Assembly: GCA_030549775.1 (NCBI GenBank)
Contig: CM060177.1
Coordinates: 51,087,138-51,151,137, forward strand
Source of the DNA: Tamarix chinensis
Taxonomy: Eukaryota; Streptophyta; Magnoliopsida; Caryophyllales; Tamaricaceae
Length of the DNA: 64,000 nt
Direction: 5' to 3'
The notes beneath the pieces are model-generated. The model made no database searches. It was not told the origin of the DNA and saw only the letters and a list, made by a program, of their open reading frames with translations. Positions 1-10,977 of this stretch are shown piece after piece (within the stretch, counting starts at the first letter, position 1; every line of letters starts with the position of its first letter). The position numbers and the translations under genes were made by a program.

Positions 1-61
1 ACTACTATAACATCACATTCCCTAGAGGATTGGCTGAGAAAGGTCTTGCATCATCACATTC

Positions 62-760
62 TGGCATTTGAAGGCCACGAGGATCCAAAAGATTTAGAGG
101 ACTAGGTACATACCTTAGAGCATTTTTTTTTCTCATATGAGTTCCTATAAAGAAGGAAGGTGGAAGTTGCAACCTTTTGGTCTTGAGAAAGGAAAACTAT
201 TCATGGCATAGGTTAGAGTTAATTAGAGACTCACTTACACCGTAGGATCAGCTCCTCAAATCCATGATACATTGTTTTGATCATACGCATTTACACTCTA
301 TGATATACAAAGATTTCATGGTGCTTTGCTAGGGTAGCTTATCAATAGAAGAGTACTACAATAAGTTTTGCGACTTAGCCTATTATTCACCTAAGGTAGA
401 GTAGAGGGAAAAGTTAAAAGTTCATCATTTGAGTTTAGTTTGTGATACTAGGTTATGAGAGTTGATAATGAGATCCATCTCAGCTAACCTAAATTCTATG
501 TATAAGAAAGTGCTAAAAGGAGCATGAGAGCTTCAGCCTTGAGGCCTAGTAGTAAGAAAGAAGTGAGAAAGGGAGGATATTCTACATCTCCGTAGCAGTA
601 AAAGTGTTCAACCCTATGACAACAAGAAGAGAGGATCTAAAATCGGACACGACATGGGCTACTTAAGTAGGCACTAGTTCTGCATATGATGTAAGAAGGA
701 TCACTTAGGAATGGATTATTAGGACGATAAAGTTTGGTGTTATGGTTTTAATATATTAGG
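62..760 (+). pseudogene. Relic of Ty3/gypsy retrotransposon gag
   Basis: No long open frame survives, but pieces in shifting frames read like a plant gypsy gag. Near 65-125 is a stretch beginning FEGHEDPKDLED, like the start of the retrotransposon gag domain. Near 330-400 is GSLSIEEYYNKFCDLAYYSP, which resembles the family pattern G-S-M-S/T-V-x-E-Y-x-x-K-F-x-x-L-x-x-x-xP. Near 680-720 is a CKKDHLG-like remnant of the zinc knuckle. Several in-frame stops and frame changes separate these pieces. It would have formed the nucleocapsid of the element and is certainly non-functional here. The left part of the element lies outside the window. Protease and reverse transcriptase are not recognisable to the right. 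Confidence 0.5.
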
Positions 761-3700
761 GTGTAAGTATTCAAGTGTAGCAATTCCAATAATGGTGTCT
801 AGGAGAGGGAGCCTAAGGCATACCTTTAAGATCATCTTTCTTTTGAACCATCCATTTTTAATTAATGACTTTTTACACCTATATATTCTTATTTAGGGTC
901 TTGATGTATTTTACGTGGCACTATAGAATGTAACCTTTCTTGTGGTTAGCAATGAATTTCTTTGAAAGGGGCAGCAATTCACTCCATTTTATTATTCTTA
1001 ATGGTCTCCTCTATGTTAATATGTATTCTCATATGAGCATTTTCTTATTACTATTGTTGTAGAGCATCCTTAATGGAGTACCCTGGTCATCACTATCCCT
1101 CTTCATGACTAAATCATTACCCAGTTCTGATTAATAGTCAGACTTGAACTTCACCTGAAGTTTCCTTTACACTATTCCTATTTTTTTTCTATTTCCTAGA
1201 AACACTTTTTTTTCAACACTATAGCATCATATGATAAACCATATCATTACTTTCCTTGAAATTATCACTTAGCCCCCGAATGACCATCTTCTCATCTTCC
1301 TAATTGATTACACCCTTGGCCTTTATTTCCCCACTAGTAATGGTTGCTAATGACATCATATATTCTTGAGCTATTGCACTCTTACATAGTTTGTCATCAA
1401 TTAACCAATGCCTATTGTGGTAATGTCATTACCTTTTTGAAGGTATGATCTATATCTCCTTACTTACAAATCATCACACTCATGTGAGTGTCACATCTTA
1501 TTGAATGGAAGTGATCCTTTATTGATACTTGTACCCCTTGTTTCTTCACCAACGATATTAGATACTAATTGACCTTTCATTTCATACCTAAGTTCATGGC
1601 TATTGATGTTTATGTTCAAAAAAATTTTGCCTGCTTAGGGGATGAAGCCTCTTTTAAGGGTTTAGTAATATACAACCCCACTTTTAGGGATTTTAATGTG
1701 TATTAATCTATACATTTTGTTGTTATTTGAGTGTGTTTGATCTTATTTTTTAGGTTTCTTTTTGGCTGGCATGGTTTTGGTTGAGGTTAGCTTATATTAT
1801 AGAATATAATTGGTTTTATCAAAAAACTAGTCAACTAGTTTGGAGGTACTAATTGACTAGTTTTTTTTCTTAAAAATGCATTTTGAAATCAAATGATTTG
1901 ATTGACTAGCTTGGGATACCATTCGATTGGTTCAAAGAAACTAATTGTTCCTCAGGCTCAATTTATGCTACGAGACTTACCCCAAAAATTTTGTAGCATC
2001 ATGATTTTTTATCTTAGTGGTTTGTTGAAGATTTTGAGCATGCTTAACCTATTTTATCAATTTTCAATGGATTTGTGGTAGGAAATTTCTCATAAGTCGC
2101 TTTGATAACTTATGCACCTTTATCTCTTTCTCCTTCCTTTTCTCTCTCTTATAGGATATTCATGAGTGCAAGATTTGACACGGCAACCCATAGAGATTTT
2201 GGCTACAATTCCATCTCCTTATTGTCCATATTCCTTTCTTATGATTCAAAATTTCTAAAGCACATTGCCTTATAACATTTCATTATTCTCCATTTTAGCA
2301 CAAAGTTAGAAAGGTGCAGCCTTGAATCTTTGAAGTGTACAATTAAATGCTTGGTAGCAAGTTCAACTTGAATTCTTATATTAATAAGCCTTATAACTAT
2401 GGTTTTAGATTTGTAATTACCTTTAATATTGTGAGTCTCTTAAGTGAAATTAGTATGTGTGATTTGATGGCCAGATTGTTGCATAATGCCTAAGGATGAA
2501 CAGAATGTGATGTATGAATTTGTAACTTTTATATAAGTTTAGAATGTGCAAACTCAATTTTATTACTCCATTGAGATTCTCAACATGATTTTGATGTTTT
2601 GTATGATAGCATATGGTTATTTCTTGTTAAGAAGCATAAGTGAGCTATAATTTAGGTTCAAACTCATTAAGTAAAGTTTTTTAGAAGAGCTTCTATGTGA
2701 TATGCTTGGTAGGGGTTATTTTCGCCCCACTCAATCATTGATTTGACATAACCTATCAATTGATTCCTGGAATAGTTGACTAGTTGGGTTAATTGATGAA
2801 TTTTTTGGAAGGTGAATTCAAAGGCCTTAGCCTCGAGATAAGGGCATTGAATGGCTCCTAAAATAGTTGATAGGTTGGATTAACCCATCATGCAGTTAGT
2901 CTATGATCTTAGTAGTCTTAGTTTTTGTTTAAATGCATTTACCAAGTTAACCAAACCAATTAACAGCTTCTTATAACATTTAACTAGTGAGGTTGATCAA
3001 TTAGTTAGTTCACCACAATGGAATGGTTGGTAGCACCTTGGCCAATCAAGTGACCACTCAGTTACAACAAGACCCATTAACTAGTTTTTTAAAACCCATC
3101 AATAGGTCTCGACTTGTGTTTGATTTTCTTGCTTGTTTCTTCTTGATTGTGATATTTTGAGTTTATTGTGATTAGATAATGATTTAAGATTCTTGTAGCT
3201 ATATGTTTACACAGATTAATAGAGTTTAATTGATGGATATATATTAGTAAAGAGAAAATTTGTCTTATTTTGACTAAGTTAACCCTAGCATCACATTGTA
3301 GCTCTTTTTTTCTTCATTACCCTGGAAAGGGCGGAGAATTAGAAGGCTCAAAATTGATTCTTCCTATGGCTAGTATCTCGGTAACGAATCATAATTTTAT
3401 TGGAAGCATCCTATCTTGTACAAAAATTGGAAGCATTCCAAAAGGTCACAGGAAACATATTTGACATCAAGTTAGGGTAAATTTATAATTTTATTTATTT
3501 ATCTTTGTATGTCAAATGTTATTGATTTCAATACATTAACATCGGTATACATATATATGTCATATTTTGTAGAGAATTTTTATCAACCTAGAGGTAAGGA
3601 AGAAGTAAATTCTTAGGCAATATAATGAGATTTGAGGAATGTTTAAGGCCTACATAGCTAACAAAAAATGTATAGAAAAAGGAACGGTGCTTTACCCTCG

Positions 3701-4339
3701 AAGCCATCGAAGCATTATAGTTTCATTGATCAAGATAGTTGATATAAATTTAAAATATATTATCTTTAAAAGGAGTTTAAGAAATTTGCTGCATAACAAT
3801 TAAGCTTTTTAATTAATAATTTTTCATTGATATTTAAGTAACTGTACATAAATAACTATAAATTCAAATATATTATTTACTTTACAAGATGACCTTCAAA
3901 CATCTTAGTCAATAGAAGGTATATATCAATATAGCATTGTGTCATAGGTGACAGGTATTGAACAACACTTTGGAAGCTATATGGGTCTTGGATTAGGGGT
4001 TAGGAGAAAAAGTTTGTGTGTTTGATCTCATGACACTAACAAATAATTAGCTCTCTTTACCCTAAAATTTAATATGGTATTTTCAAATATGGCCATAATG
4101 GAGAAATATTTATTAGCTATCAAATCTCAATGTATAATCCATCAAATTTAGTTTCACATGATCTGCTTTACATAACTAGTGTGAAGAGGGACAAAGACAA
4201 TTGTGAAGCTTATACAAGTTTTTGTTCTTTTCCTAAGGTAAGCATTTCAAGCTATGAATTGATATTAAATTCATGAAGTGTGATAAATAATTAACAACAT
4301 GTAGTATTCTATTCTAAGTTTTTCACAAATTTGGCTTAT
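761..4339. other. Decayed AT-rich DNA, no recognisable gene
   Basis: No coding region can be supported. It probably contains further remains of the gypsy element. Between about 1820 and 3090 the words ACTAGT, TTGACTAG and GGTTAACC recur many times in both orientations at irregular spacing. The same vocabulary appears at 20290-20400 and 21710-21830. The stretch 3590-4330 may contain the upstream part of the CACTA relic that follows, but I cannot read a domain in it. Confidence 0.4.
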
Positions 4340-5995
4340 TGGTGAATCACTCCTGGATTCTTTTTAGCAAAAGGAAGGGTACGCATCACTCATTATACCA
4401 AAGTTAAGATTGTCCATGAAACTAACTTAGCCTTGTAAATGATACATGTGAGAATTGAGATTCTAATGATTGGATATACACCCATACATTGTTATAAACA
4501 AAGCACTGTAGTTTCCATTATGTTGGAAGTTCATGGAAGCTTTGTATCTTAGCCCACAGACCAAAGACGTGTCACTATTAAAGAGGTAATTAAATTTTCA
4601 CTATTGTTATTCCTTATTTGTTATAAATTTTATTTATACCTTATCATTATACATATATGGTCATTATATTTCATTTATTACTACGAATAAAAAAATAAAA
4701 AAATAAGAATGCTTCTAGGGTAAAAAGAAAGAGATGTACTAGTAGATGGAGCAAAATAAAACATGGTATTAAGAGAGGAAAAAAAATATAGAGAAGAAAA
4801 AGATATCGTCGCACAAAAGGTTTCATCTTGAGAGGATATCTAACAACCACAAGAATGTTTTCAACCACCCCAAAATTTGGTGTTATTGAATATCTATGCC
4901 CAAAACTATCTTTGTAAGAATCTAACTAAAATTGATATTCATTCCCAATATGTCAGGAAATACAACAATACGAACATGGTATTGACAGAGAGTATGACAG
5001 ACATTTATAATCAAAATTGGATTTCAACTATGAGTTTTTTCTTATATATTAATCAAGTATTATTTTAAATGATATATATGAACACTTTTTTTTGTTTGGA
5101 ATTTTTATGATGTCTTTTATGAGTTATAAGTTATTGATAAATGTGCATTATTATTTTTCATCCATTTGTTGGTAGCTAGTCATGTTGTGGTTGAGGGAAT
5201 GTTAACCTCTATTATGCTTGTGTGTCTATACTACAAATCTAAGGGTACTAAAGGCACATAAACTATCTAGTTGAATGAATATCAAGTAAAAGATAAAACA
5301 ACAAGCTTTATCCCATATCTCACCTGGTAAGTGAACATTAGATTTAGTACATCCTATGTCTTAATAAAAACAAAATATATGTGTTTGATTCCCTTCTAAC
5401 ATATTCCATTCTTTTTGCTAGTGCTTGTACCAAAGGGAAATATTTAATTAGCATGTTAGGATACTTCTTATTTCTTACAGCAATAGCTTATTATTCTACC
5501 ATAATTTTTTTAGGTATATATAGTTACATTGTTGTGTACCAACTATATTCATTAGGACATTATAGATGGTGTACATGAGGAGAGGTGGAAATGATGTCTT
5601 ATACCCTAGGAGTCTTGACTATGTGTATGTAATGGCATATAGAAAGATAAGTATATGTATTTTATTTCAAAATTAATCAATATGTAATAGTTATAGAGAA
5701 AAATAAATTCATTTAATAGTGTCAATTTGATGATACTATATTTGTAGAGTAATAGATGTGGCACTCCAAAAAAGATATGTGAATATAAATCCAAACCATG
5801 TATGTTCATTTTTCTATATTTTTCATTAATAAATCATGGAATATATGCATACGTAGATATATAAATATTTGATACTTAGTGTAATTACTAACTAAATGAT
5901 GAAATAATTTCAATTTGTAGTTTTTCAAAGGTGGATATATAAGAAGTTAGAAGTACAAAAATGGTGAAATTGATGAATTTAGAAATCAATTGGCC
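4340..5995 (+). pseudogene. Relic of CACTA second protein with Ulp1/C48 protease domain
   Basis: This reads as a decayed copy of the same protein found on the minus strand at 53527-54890. Near 4360-4560 pieces such as AKGRVRITHYTKVKIVHE and EVHGSFVS resemble the domain that often precedes Ulp1 in plant CACTA proteins. At 4880-5068 LNIYAQNYLCKN and SMTDIYNQNWISTMS match LYFYAQNYLKDN and DISDIYNQEWMSTTS of the minus-strand copy. At 5170-5260 LVASHVVVEGMLTSI matches LVASRATMEEMLSSI. At 5558-5610 a MRRGGND piece matches QRRGGNG. At 5950-5990 NGEIDEFRNQLAKFM matches the usual C-terminal EIDEVRxQW pattern. Stops and frame changes occur throughout. A functional protein would be a cysteine protease related to SUMO/NEDD8 proteases. 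The relic ends about 100 bases before element I begins. Confidence 0.6.
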
Positions 5996-6096
5996 AAGTT
6001 TATGCACTCCCACACGGAGTATTAGTGATCTACATGCATGTTTGGCATGAGTTTCTCAAATGTTGAATATTTAAAGATTAGAAGATAGGGAGATTC

Positions 6097-6126
6097 CACT
6101 ACAAAATAATTGACTTTTGCCAACAG
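6097..6126 (+). repeat. Left terminal inverted repeat of element I
   Basis: Thirty bases beginning CACTACAAAATAATTGAC. They match the reverse complement of 10449-10478 at 29 positions, differing only at the innermost base. The outer duplication TTC sits at 6094-6096. Confidence 0.93.
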
Positions 6127-6439
6127 GTCTTATCTGTTGGTAAAAGCCATCTTTCTATTGGCAAAAGTTTTTACCAACAGAAATTTTTCTGTGACAAATC
6201 TGTGGGTAAAAACTCAATGCTTAAAAGTTTTACCCACATATACGTATGATCTGTTGGTATTAGTTGCTTATGCCCACAAATATTTATCTGTTAGTAAAAT
6301 TTATACCCACAATTATATCTGTGAGTAAAAGTATTAACCACAAAATGATATCTGTGACTACAAGTATTGTCCACAAAACAATATCTGTGACTAAAACTAT
6401 TACCCACAAAAAAAAAATCTGTGACTAAAAGTAGTATCC

Positions 6440-6490
<51 letters not shown>
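6127..6490. repeat. Subterminal repeats and (AT)n of element I, left side
   Basis: Short words of the type ATCTGTTGGTAAAA and ATCTGTGACTAAAA alternate with ACCCACAAA about every 30-40 bases. This is the arrangement to which the second protein binds in En/Spm. A pure AT run of about 46 bases occupies 6443-6488, next to the array. Confidence 0.75.
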
Positions 6491-6491
<1 letters not shown>

Positions 6492-8369
6492 CTGTTAGTA
6501 AAATGACAATAATATCCATAATACCTGTTGTAGCAATATTTACTTATAACAATAACTTATCCTTATATAAAATATAGTACACCATACATAATCATCGTTC
6601 GTTAGTTTAACTATCAAAACGATAATAATCTTATAGGTAGAATATATATACAACTTGTAACCTATACTAACATATAAGACATCTTCATTAACATATCAAA
6701 CACCATCCTCTTCATTCCCATCCTATTTAGCATCTCCAATGACTTATGTGTCTTCAATATTTTCTTTGATAATTATCAGGATGTATTCCCTAAAAAAATA
6801 TGCATGTAACTTAATTAGATTAATATAAATTCGCCTAGGATAAGAATGAAAGAATAAATAATAGTAACCAGAGTAACTAAACACACAAATAACAACAATA
6901 CTAATAACGCAAACAATGAGTAATGGCCAAAACTAGTGGCAAGACTAGCCCCACATACAACTTTGCTAGAAATAAAAGGTTAGCAAATTCAAGAAAACTT
7001 TTCAGAGATAAATTCACTAACATTTCAGACACATGAAAACACACAAAGCACGAGAAGCATGATAAGGAACGAAATACAAATCAAAACTTTTATCGAAATT
7101 ATTTTTTTGACCCATAAAAGTGAACATTCAGATGGTGCTAAAAAATTCACTCAAGGCAGCTCAAAATCCGATAGCCATTAATGAGTACATATAAAGAAGT
7201 TCAACCACTCTAGAATCATGTGCATTCATGAGAGAGCAGGGTTGTACTTAGTTATGGAGCAAACTGTTTTTTCTTCCCTAAATTTCCTCACATGAAAATG
7301 ATAGTTTCTGTAGTTCACTACTATAAGGGAAATAGTCAAAATGACACCTCCAAAAAATATGCTCAGAAAACATACTAGCTTCCACACACCCCTAGTACTT
7401 CCATTCTTTACTTCCCTCCACCTTCCAACCAAGATATTACCTACTAGTTTCCTAGTGAATAAGACATCCTATCCATCTATCTCAAAATTATCATGAAGGA
7501 TTGGTCAAACAGAAATTTTGTTGAGGTTTCTCCATAGTCCAACACCTAAGGAAGTATTGGTAGTTGGTGGTGGTAGATACATGACCAAGTTCATGGGTGA
7601 CTATGTAGAAGACTTTCTGTTTGTAGCCAGTTGAGCGCCTGCTTGGAGAGAAAGTTATAATTCAGTGAAGGCTGGAAATAACCCCCTGAAAAGATTGATT
7701 TATTAAGTCTCATGTGATAGTACTAGGAAATTTAATCTTCTAGGGAGCAAAATAGATGTTTTGTGCTGCCTGTTAGAACCTAAGTTCAAAAGGTAAGGCA
7801 CAGACAATCGATGGTCATCATCCTCCAGACTGAACAAAGAACAAAACTCTTGCCACAAATAGATTTATCACACTATATATATATATATAATATATCCACA
7901 AACAAAAATTAATAACAAAGGGAGAAACATTGATCAAACCTTAAGGACAAAGCTACAACATGGCACAAACACAACAAAGGGCAACTTAATATTAACTTTC
8001 ACCATTATCATCAACACTTAAAACGATGAAGACATACTTCATCAGAGCGATTAATGTTAGGGTCCAAAATATCAAAGAAAATACGCCAAATATGGCTGCC
8101 TAATCTTGATGGTTATCCAACTTTCCACGAAATGTCTCTTATAGACATAGAGTGGTGAATTACTCAAGTGTTCGTAAACAACACCAACACTTTGATCATT
8201 TCAACTATTTCTATTACCTCAAATGGATAGTTTTAAAACTATTGATTAAAGGTATTAGAATGCAATTAGGATCATTTCAACTATTTCTATAAATTTAATT
8301 TTAGAAAAACAATTATACAAAGGATCAATTTTATAGTTTTACTTGAAATCTAGGGTTTTAGAAATGCAA
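6491..8369. other. Interior of element I, mostly non-coding; two unexplained open stretches
   Basis: Most of this is AT-rich with no domain. Two stretches look less random. On the minus strand, 7226-7432 is open for 68 residues with a hydrophobic segment (FLSIFFGGVILTISLIVV). On the plus strand, about 7500-7639 reads open with a soluble composition and includes EVLVVGGGRYMTKFMGDY before a stop. The second could be a piece of a captured host gene, but I do not recognise the protein. An A/T dinucleotide run lies at about 7875-7895. Confidence 0.3.
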
Positions 8370-9310
8370 TTATAACATATCGTATAATCAATTGCCCAAA
8401 ACCAATAAAAGAAATACCCAATTTAACATAATTAGGGTTTTTGAGCCTAGAACACAAATCCGATCAATTCTTGCTAAAATATATAAATTGATGATTCGAA
8501 AATATAATTAAATATATTCTAATATAAATTATATAGTCAATTGAATAAAACGACCCGATTACACAATCCAATTTAGTCCCACAATAGTTTTAACCTAAAA
8601 ATCCAATTCCGATCAATTACGCACAATTTTCCCAAATCAACACTTCCGATATGAAATTAAATGCATTTAAAAACATATTATATAATCAATTTATCCAAAA
8701 TTGCCAAATCTAGTGAATCCAAAAAATTCGGGCATAAACCGGCCAAGAATTCAATTTTCCAGAATTTAAACATAAACCATAAAATTAACTTATCCAAATT
8801 GATCTCACAGCACATTTATACATAACCAAACAATTAATTTAGCTTATCACAAGCTAAATCATACTCAATTAATCAAATCAATATTAGGGTTTTTTCAGAA
8901 ATTTATACCAAACGAAAATCAACAAATCAGAGCAAGGGAAGGCTGGAGAAGCTTCGCCGGAGGTCGGGGGTTGCTCGCCGGTGGTCGGGAGACGTAGGCG
9001 GTGACCGGGCGGTGGCGATGTGACCTGCGCTACTGCTCGCTACTCCTATTGCTGTAGCAGCGCTGCTGCTGCTGGTTGCTGCTACGGCTGCAGGTACTTC
9101 GGCTGCTACTGCGGCGTCTCCAGTGGCGGTCGACTAGCGGGGAGGTTGGAGTAGCGAGAAGCTGGGGAGAAGGAGGGAAGTTGGGGTTTGGCTTATAGTT
9201 GGCTCAAGACAGGAGTAGGGGGTCGGGAAGGGATAGAGTAGAGAAGGGAGAGAAAGGAGAGAAGAGAGAAAAGGAAAAGAAGAGGGGGCAGTCGGGGCAT
9301 CGGTCGATGG
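8370..9310 (-). promoter_or_regulatory. Leader exon and leader intron of element I (shared with element III)
   Basis: Read on the minus strand, 9310-8930 is GC-rich with many CG dinucleotides, in sharp contrast to its surroundings. It is followed by an AT-rich stretch, 8930-8375. This stretch aligns with 58590-59145 of element III over more than 500 bases: the same order of short blocks occurs, for example CGTTTGGTATAAAT, TTAGCTTGTGATAAG, TCGGAATTGGATT and AAACCCTAATTATGTTAAAT. In III this region precedes the transposase start codon, so here it is the surviving 5' leader and probable promoter of a lost transposase gene. The small open frame at 9199-9429 on the plus strand is a by-product of purine-rich sequence. 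Confidence 0.75.
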
Positions 9311-9479
9311 GTTTTTTTTTTCAAATAGAAGTATTAAATGAAATACTAATTATCAAAAATTATTATTGGAAGAATTTTATCAAAAATTTATTTAACGAAA
9401 ATTTATTTCAAAAGGATCCAAAAATTTAAAATTAATAAAATAGCTATATAAAGAATTTCGGAAACATTTTCGAAAGAAT

Positions 9480-10133
9480 TAATAAAAGAATTTTTTTCTT
9501 ACAAATAATGTAATTAATTTTACTACTTATAATAATAATAATATTAATTATCTAATAATATTATTAAATAATAAATTTAAATAATAATTAGTATTATTTA
9601 AAAATATTTAATATAAAATTCATATTTTATAATAAAATAATAATTATTATTAAAAATAAATAATAATGCGAAATTAATACAAATATGAATAATATAAATA
9701 TTAATCATAATTTCCAACAATTAGTAATAATATTTTGTTATTATTACTATAATAATAATAATAATACTAATAATGTTCTAAAATAATTATTCTTAATAAT
9801 AATTAATAAAGAATTATATTAATAAGAATAATATGAATCATTATTTTAAATAAATTAATAATAGTATCTAATAATTACTAATATATTATTAATAATGTGA
9901 ATGATTATTGATAATATTTATTATTGTTAAGATAATATAGATTTGAATGATAATTGGTAGTATTTAATAATAAATTAATTTAATAGTAAGTGGTAGTAGA
10001 TATAATATATATTATTTCATTATAATTGTTAAAAAACACCATTATGAACAATATTAATATAAAAATTAGAAATAAAATAATAATTAATAATAATATATGT
10101 AAACTATTATTTCTAAAAATGACTAATGACTTA

Positions 10134-10164
<31 letters not shown>

Positions 10165-10229
10165 TATAAATAATAGAATTAATAATTATTAAAATTATAT
10201 AAAAACAAATATTATTGTTGAATTTCATA
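9480..10229. repeat. AT-rich low-complexity tract in element I
   Basis: Almost only A and T, with AATAAT and ATT runs, including a clean ATT run at 10136-10165. No gene. The 87-residue isoleucine-rich open frame on the minus strand here is a composition artefact. Confidence 0.8.
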
Positions 10230-10448
10230 AACACTAATACCAACAGATGTAAAAGTTGGTATTAGTTCTGTTGGTATAATGCTACTAATAACCACAGATA
10301 TAAGTGAAAGTAAAAGATCTGTTGGCATAACATATTAATACCAACAGATAAAAAAATTTTGTTGGAAAAACTATATTATTGCCCATAGAAAATTATCTGT
10401 TGATATTAGTTGCTTTTACCAACAGAAAAAGTATCTGTAACTAAGTTT
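10230..10448. repeat. Subterminal repeats of element I, right side
   Basis: Inverted counterparts of the left array: words such as ACCAACAGAT and ATCTGTTGGTAT recur about every 25-40 bases up to the right TIR. Confidence 0.75.
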
Positions 10449-10478
10449 TTGTTGGCAAAAGTCAATTATTTTGTAGTG
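10449..10478 (-). repeat. Right terminal inverted repeat of element I
   Basis: Ends TCAATTATTTTGTAGTG and pairs with 6097-6126. The second copy of the TTC target duplication follows at 10479-10481. Confidence 0.93.
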
Positions 10479-10481
10479 TTC

Positions 10482-10977
10482 GGTGGGTTGAATATGAAGA
10501 AAAACAATGTAAATCTTCAAGTAAGATTCAAAGAATATTAGACAAATGATATGAAACTTTAAGCAAGATTCAAGGAATAATTAAACATGAAGTTCAACTT
10601 TGAATATTTTTCCAATAAGAAATTCAAAATATCCTATCTAAGACAAATGTAGCCTTAATTAGAAATATTCACTCACAAAAGAGAGAAATATCCAAGCGTA
10701 TTGCCTATATTAGATTTCAATATGATCAACATTTTTTGTTAAAATATGTCAACTTATGCCTTATATAGGTAGCTATACTTATGTTAGATTCCAATATCCA
10801 AGTAGTACGCTAAGGTAGCCAAAGTAATATAAACATGATCAACTAGCACACTTACTAGTAATAGAAACATACTACTAACCTATATAACACATGAATCAAA
10901 AGAAAAATTATTATAAACAAACATAGCTTCTTAATATATGGAAACAACTAAAAAGATTCCTAATTTACATATAAATG
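10482..10977. other. AT-rich spacer between element I and a solo LTR
   Basis: About 500 bases with no recognisable gene. It is the continuation of the sequence into which element I inserted, and may be the tail of the Ulp1-type CACTA relic. Confidence 0.4.

Larger units (their letters stand above)
6097..10478 (-). mobile_element. CACTA element I, complete ends, no transposase (4.4 kb)
   Basis: The element starts CACTACAAAATAATTGAC and ends with the reverse complement. The 30-base terminal inverted repeats differ only at the last base. It is flanked by a perfect 3-bp duplication, TTC, at 6094-6096 and 10479-10481, as expected for En/Spm (CACTA) transposons. Inside are subterminal arrays of a CTGTTGGTAAAA-type word, a GC-rich leader with a following intron-like stretch (8370-9310, minus strand), and an AT-rich tract. 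No tnp2 or second-protein sequence is present, so it must use a transposase made by another copy. The leader lies nearer the right end and reads leftwards, so the element is placed on the minus strand. The leader closely resembles that of element III although the TIRs differ. Confidence 0.92.
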
